From the NCBI GenBank assembly GCA_017646305.1, contig JAGCMR010000044.1, forward strand, positions 1 to 5,803: 5,803 nucleotides of DNA, written 5' to 3'. The position numbers and the translations under genes are program-made. The stretch comes from Spirochaetaceae bacterium (GTDB taxonomy: Bacteria > Spirochaetota > Spirochaetia > Treponematales > Treponemataceae). Positions 4,644 to 5,803 of this stretch are shown here, piece by piece (position 1 is the stretch's first letter; each line of letters opens with the position of its first letter). The notes under the pieces were generated by a model. The model was not told the origin of the DNA. It searched no databases and worked only from the letters and a program-made list of their open reading frames with translations.

Positions 4644-5459
4644 ATGGTTTTTTCCAGCAGTTTCCTTGCCTTGTTTTGTGTGGCATTAGTTATCAGTGGC
4701 TTAGGTTGGTATCGTTTCCTTTATTTTATATCTGTTGGATACGGTTTATCCATCGTTGGTTGTTCTGTGGCCATTATTGTTATGTATAGCGATTGCCTGC
4801 AACCATCTTCCTTTACCCTGTGCTTTTTGCTGATTTTGTACGGCTTGCGGCTTAGCACCTTTTTGCTGATTCGAGAAATGAAAAGCACCTCTTATAAAAA
4901 GGCCCTTCCTGAATTAACACAAACCAGTAAGCCCATTACCTTTCCCTTTAAGCTGATAATTTGGCTTTCCGTGGCAATACTTTACGTCATGCAGGTGTCC
5001 CCCGTCTTTTTCCGACTGGATAATGTCTCTCGGATGCTACCTACCAATTGGGTATGGGCAAGTTTTGGTGGACTTGTCATGGCCTTTGGCATCGGTTTAG
5101 AATCCTGGGCTGACTTACAAAAATATCAGGCAAAACAACAAAATCCTCATCGCTTCTGTGACACAGGCTTGTATCGAATGGTTCGCTGCCCCAATTATCT
5201 GGGAGAAATGATCTTTTGGACAGGTTGCTTCATTTCTGGTATTGGTTCCAACCAAACGGTAGGCCAGTGGCTTGTTTCTACCTTGGGCTACCTTTCCATT
5301 GTGTACATCATGTTCGGTGGCGCCCGCCGTCTGGAAATCCGTCAGAACAAGAACTACGGAGACGACCCTGAATATCAGTGTTACATAAAGAACACTCCCA
5401 TTTTAATTCCCCTCGTTCCCTTGTATCATCTGGAACCCTATAGTTTCTTAAAAGGTTAA
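4644..5459 (+). CDS. DUF1295 / steroid 5-alpha-reductase-like integral membrane protein
   Basis: The 271-residue protein has about six to seven hydrophobic segments (roughly 5-25, 27-48, 55-75, 103-122, 137-153, 186-203, 208-226) and no cleavable signal. The signature lies at 153-188: ESWADLQKYQ, then GLYRMVRCPNYLGE, with Glu153, Asp157, Gln159, Lys160, Arg181, Asn184 and Glu188 visible. This matches the C-terminal cofactor-binding region shared by DUF1295 proteins, steroid 5-alpha-reductases and ICMT-type methyltransferases. Known relatives reduce enone lipids with NADPH or methylate isoprenylcysteine; which applies here, and the substrate, cannot be told. The cytoplasmic tail contains GGARRLEIRQNKNYG. 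It is followed after 21 nt by a dehydrogenase gene, probably an operon. Start ATG 4644 lacks an SD but sits exactly at the predicted transcription start. Confidence 0.85.
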   Translation: MVFSSSFLALFCVALVISGLGWYRFLYFISVGYGLSIVGCSVAIIVMYSDCLQPSSFTLCFLLILYGLRLSTFLLIREMKSTSYKKALPELTQTSKPITFPFKLIIWLSVAILYVMQVSPVFFRLDNVSRMLPTNWVWASFGGLVMAFGIGLESWADLQKYQAKQQNPHRFCDTGLYRMVRCPNYLGEMIFWTGCFISGIGSNQTVGQWLVSTLGYLSIVYIMFGGARRLEIRQNKNYGDDPEYQCYIKNTPILIPLVPLYHLEPYSFLKG

Positions 5460-5468
5460 AATATATCG

Positions 5469-5474
5469 AAGGAG
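5469..5474 (+). promoter_or_regulatory. Ribosome binding site of the dehydrogenase gene
   Basis: AAGGAG lies 6 nt before ATG 5481 in the 21-nt gap after the preceding stop. There is no room for a separate canonical promoter in the gap, which supports co-transcription with the DUF1295-like gene. Confidence 0.8.
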
Positions 5475-5480
5475 AAAAAT

Positions 5481-5803
5481 ATGAAGATTGTAGTGCTTGA
5501 TGGCTATGCTTTAAATCCCGGTGACATTAGCTGGAGCCCAGTAGAAGCCTTAGGAGATTTGACGGTATACGAGCGGACTGCTCCTGAACAGGTGGTGGAG
5601 CGGATAGGAGATGCTTCCATTATCTTGACAAATAAGACTATTATTTCTAAGGAAGTAATGGAAAACTGTCCTAACTTAAAATACGTGGGTGTGTTGGCTA
5701 CTGGCTACAACGTGGTGGACTTGGAAGTAGCCCGACAAAAAAATATCATCGTTACCAATGTGCCTGGCTACAGTAGCCAAGCGGTGGCTCAGTTTGTCTT
5801 TGC
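5481..5803 (+). CDS. D-2-hydroxyacid dehydrogenase, glycerate dehydrogenase-like (N-terminal 107 residues, runs off right edge)
   Basis: The N-terminus MKIVVLDGYALNPGDISW matches the NAD-dependent D-isomer 2-hydroxyacid dehydrogenase family, especially proteins annotated as glycerate dehydrogenase/hydroxypyruvate reductase. These cytosolic enzymes interconvert 2-oxo acids and D-2-hydroxy acids. Visible family features are ASIILTNKTIISKEVM, the substrate-loop segment YVGVLATGYNVVD (68-80), and VTNVPGYSSQAVAQFVF (91-107), the hinge leading into the nucleotide-binding domain. The GxGxxG motif and the catalytic Arg, Glu and His lie outside the window. It probably shares a transcript with the membrane protein gene just upstream. 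The substrate is unproven; a 2-hydroxyacid dehydrogenase with another specificity is possible. Confidence 0.92.
   Translation, partial: MKIVVLDGYALNPGDISWSPVEALGDLTVYERTAPEQVVERIGDASIILTNKTIISKEVMENCPNLKYVGVLATGYNVVDLEVARQKNIIVTNVPGYSSQAVAQFVF

Overview
The window looks like chromosome from a low-to-moderate GC anaerobic Firmicute, probably Clostridia and possibly Lachnospiraceae-like. This rests on AT-rich intergenic DNA, AGGAGG-type ribosome sites, intrinsic terminators, and the style of the Dus, E2-like and 2-hydroxyacid dehydrogenase proteins. It is an inference from memory of these families; no search was possible.

Layout. On the minus strand, positions 1613-609 encode a tRNA-dihydrouridine synthase. 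A membrane-anchored TPR-like protein follows only 4 nt downstream (604 to the left edge, truncated). Diverging from dus on the plus strand is a stand-alone acyltransferase-fold protein (1723-2616) related to the catalytic domain of 2-oxoacid dehydrogenase E2, with Glu in place of the catalytic His. Next comes a 617-nt stretch without a confident gene (2617-3233). It holds two hairpins with complementary loops, a terminator-like hairpin, a G-rich quadruplex candidate, a 13-codon ORF with a good SD running into a second terminator-like hairpin, and an orphan SD. From 3234 to 4411 lies an accessory segment that appears to be decaying: a frameshifted unknown gene, an SD with no proper gene, and an uncharacterised protein with a His/Cys pattern (GHG...WC) whose frame continues 26 codons past an in-frame TAG. 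A strong terminator (4447-4491) closes it. Then come a 92-bp nested palindrome, a DUF1295/steroid-5-alpha-reductase-like membrane protein (4644-5459), and the 5' part of a D-2-hydroxyacid dehydrogenase (5481 to the right edge), probably one operon.

The most striking pattern is promoter geometry. The three genes that appear to begin transcription units (dus, the E2-like gene, the DUF1295-like gene) have no Shine-Dalgarno sequence. Each has a sigma70-type -10 hexamer ending exactly 6 nt before its ATG, so the predicted transcription start is the A of the start codon. Genes further inside units (the TPR protein, the dehydrogenase) carry SD sequences, as does the unknown gene at 3863. This suggests leaderless mRNAs for promoter-proximal genes and SD-led translation elsewhere.

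The two main operons pair tRNA modification with a membrane TPR protein, and a membrane reductase/methyltransferase-fold enzyme with a soluble NAD-dependent dehydrogenase. No shared pathway is evident. No tRNA, rRNA, CRISPR array or intact mobile element was seen.
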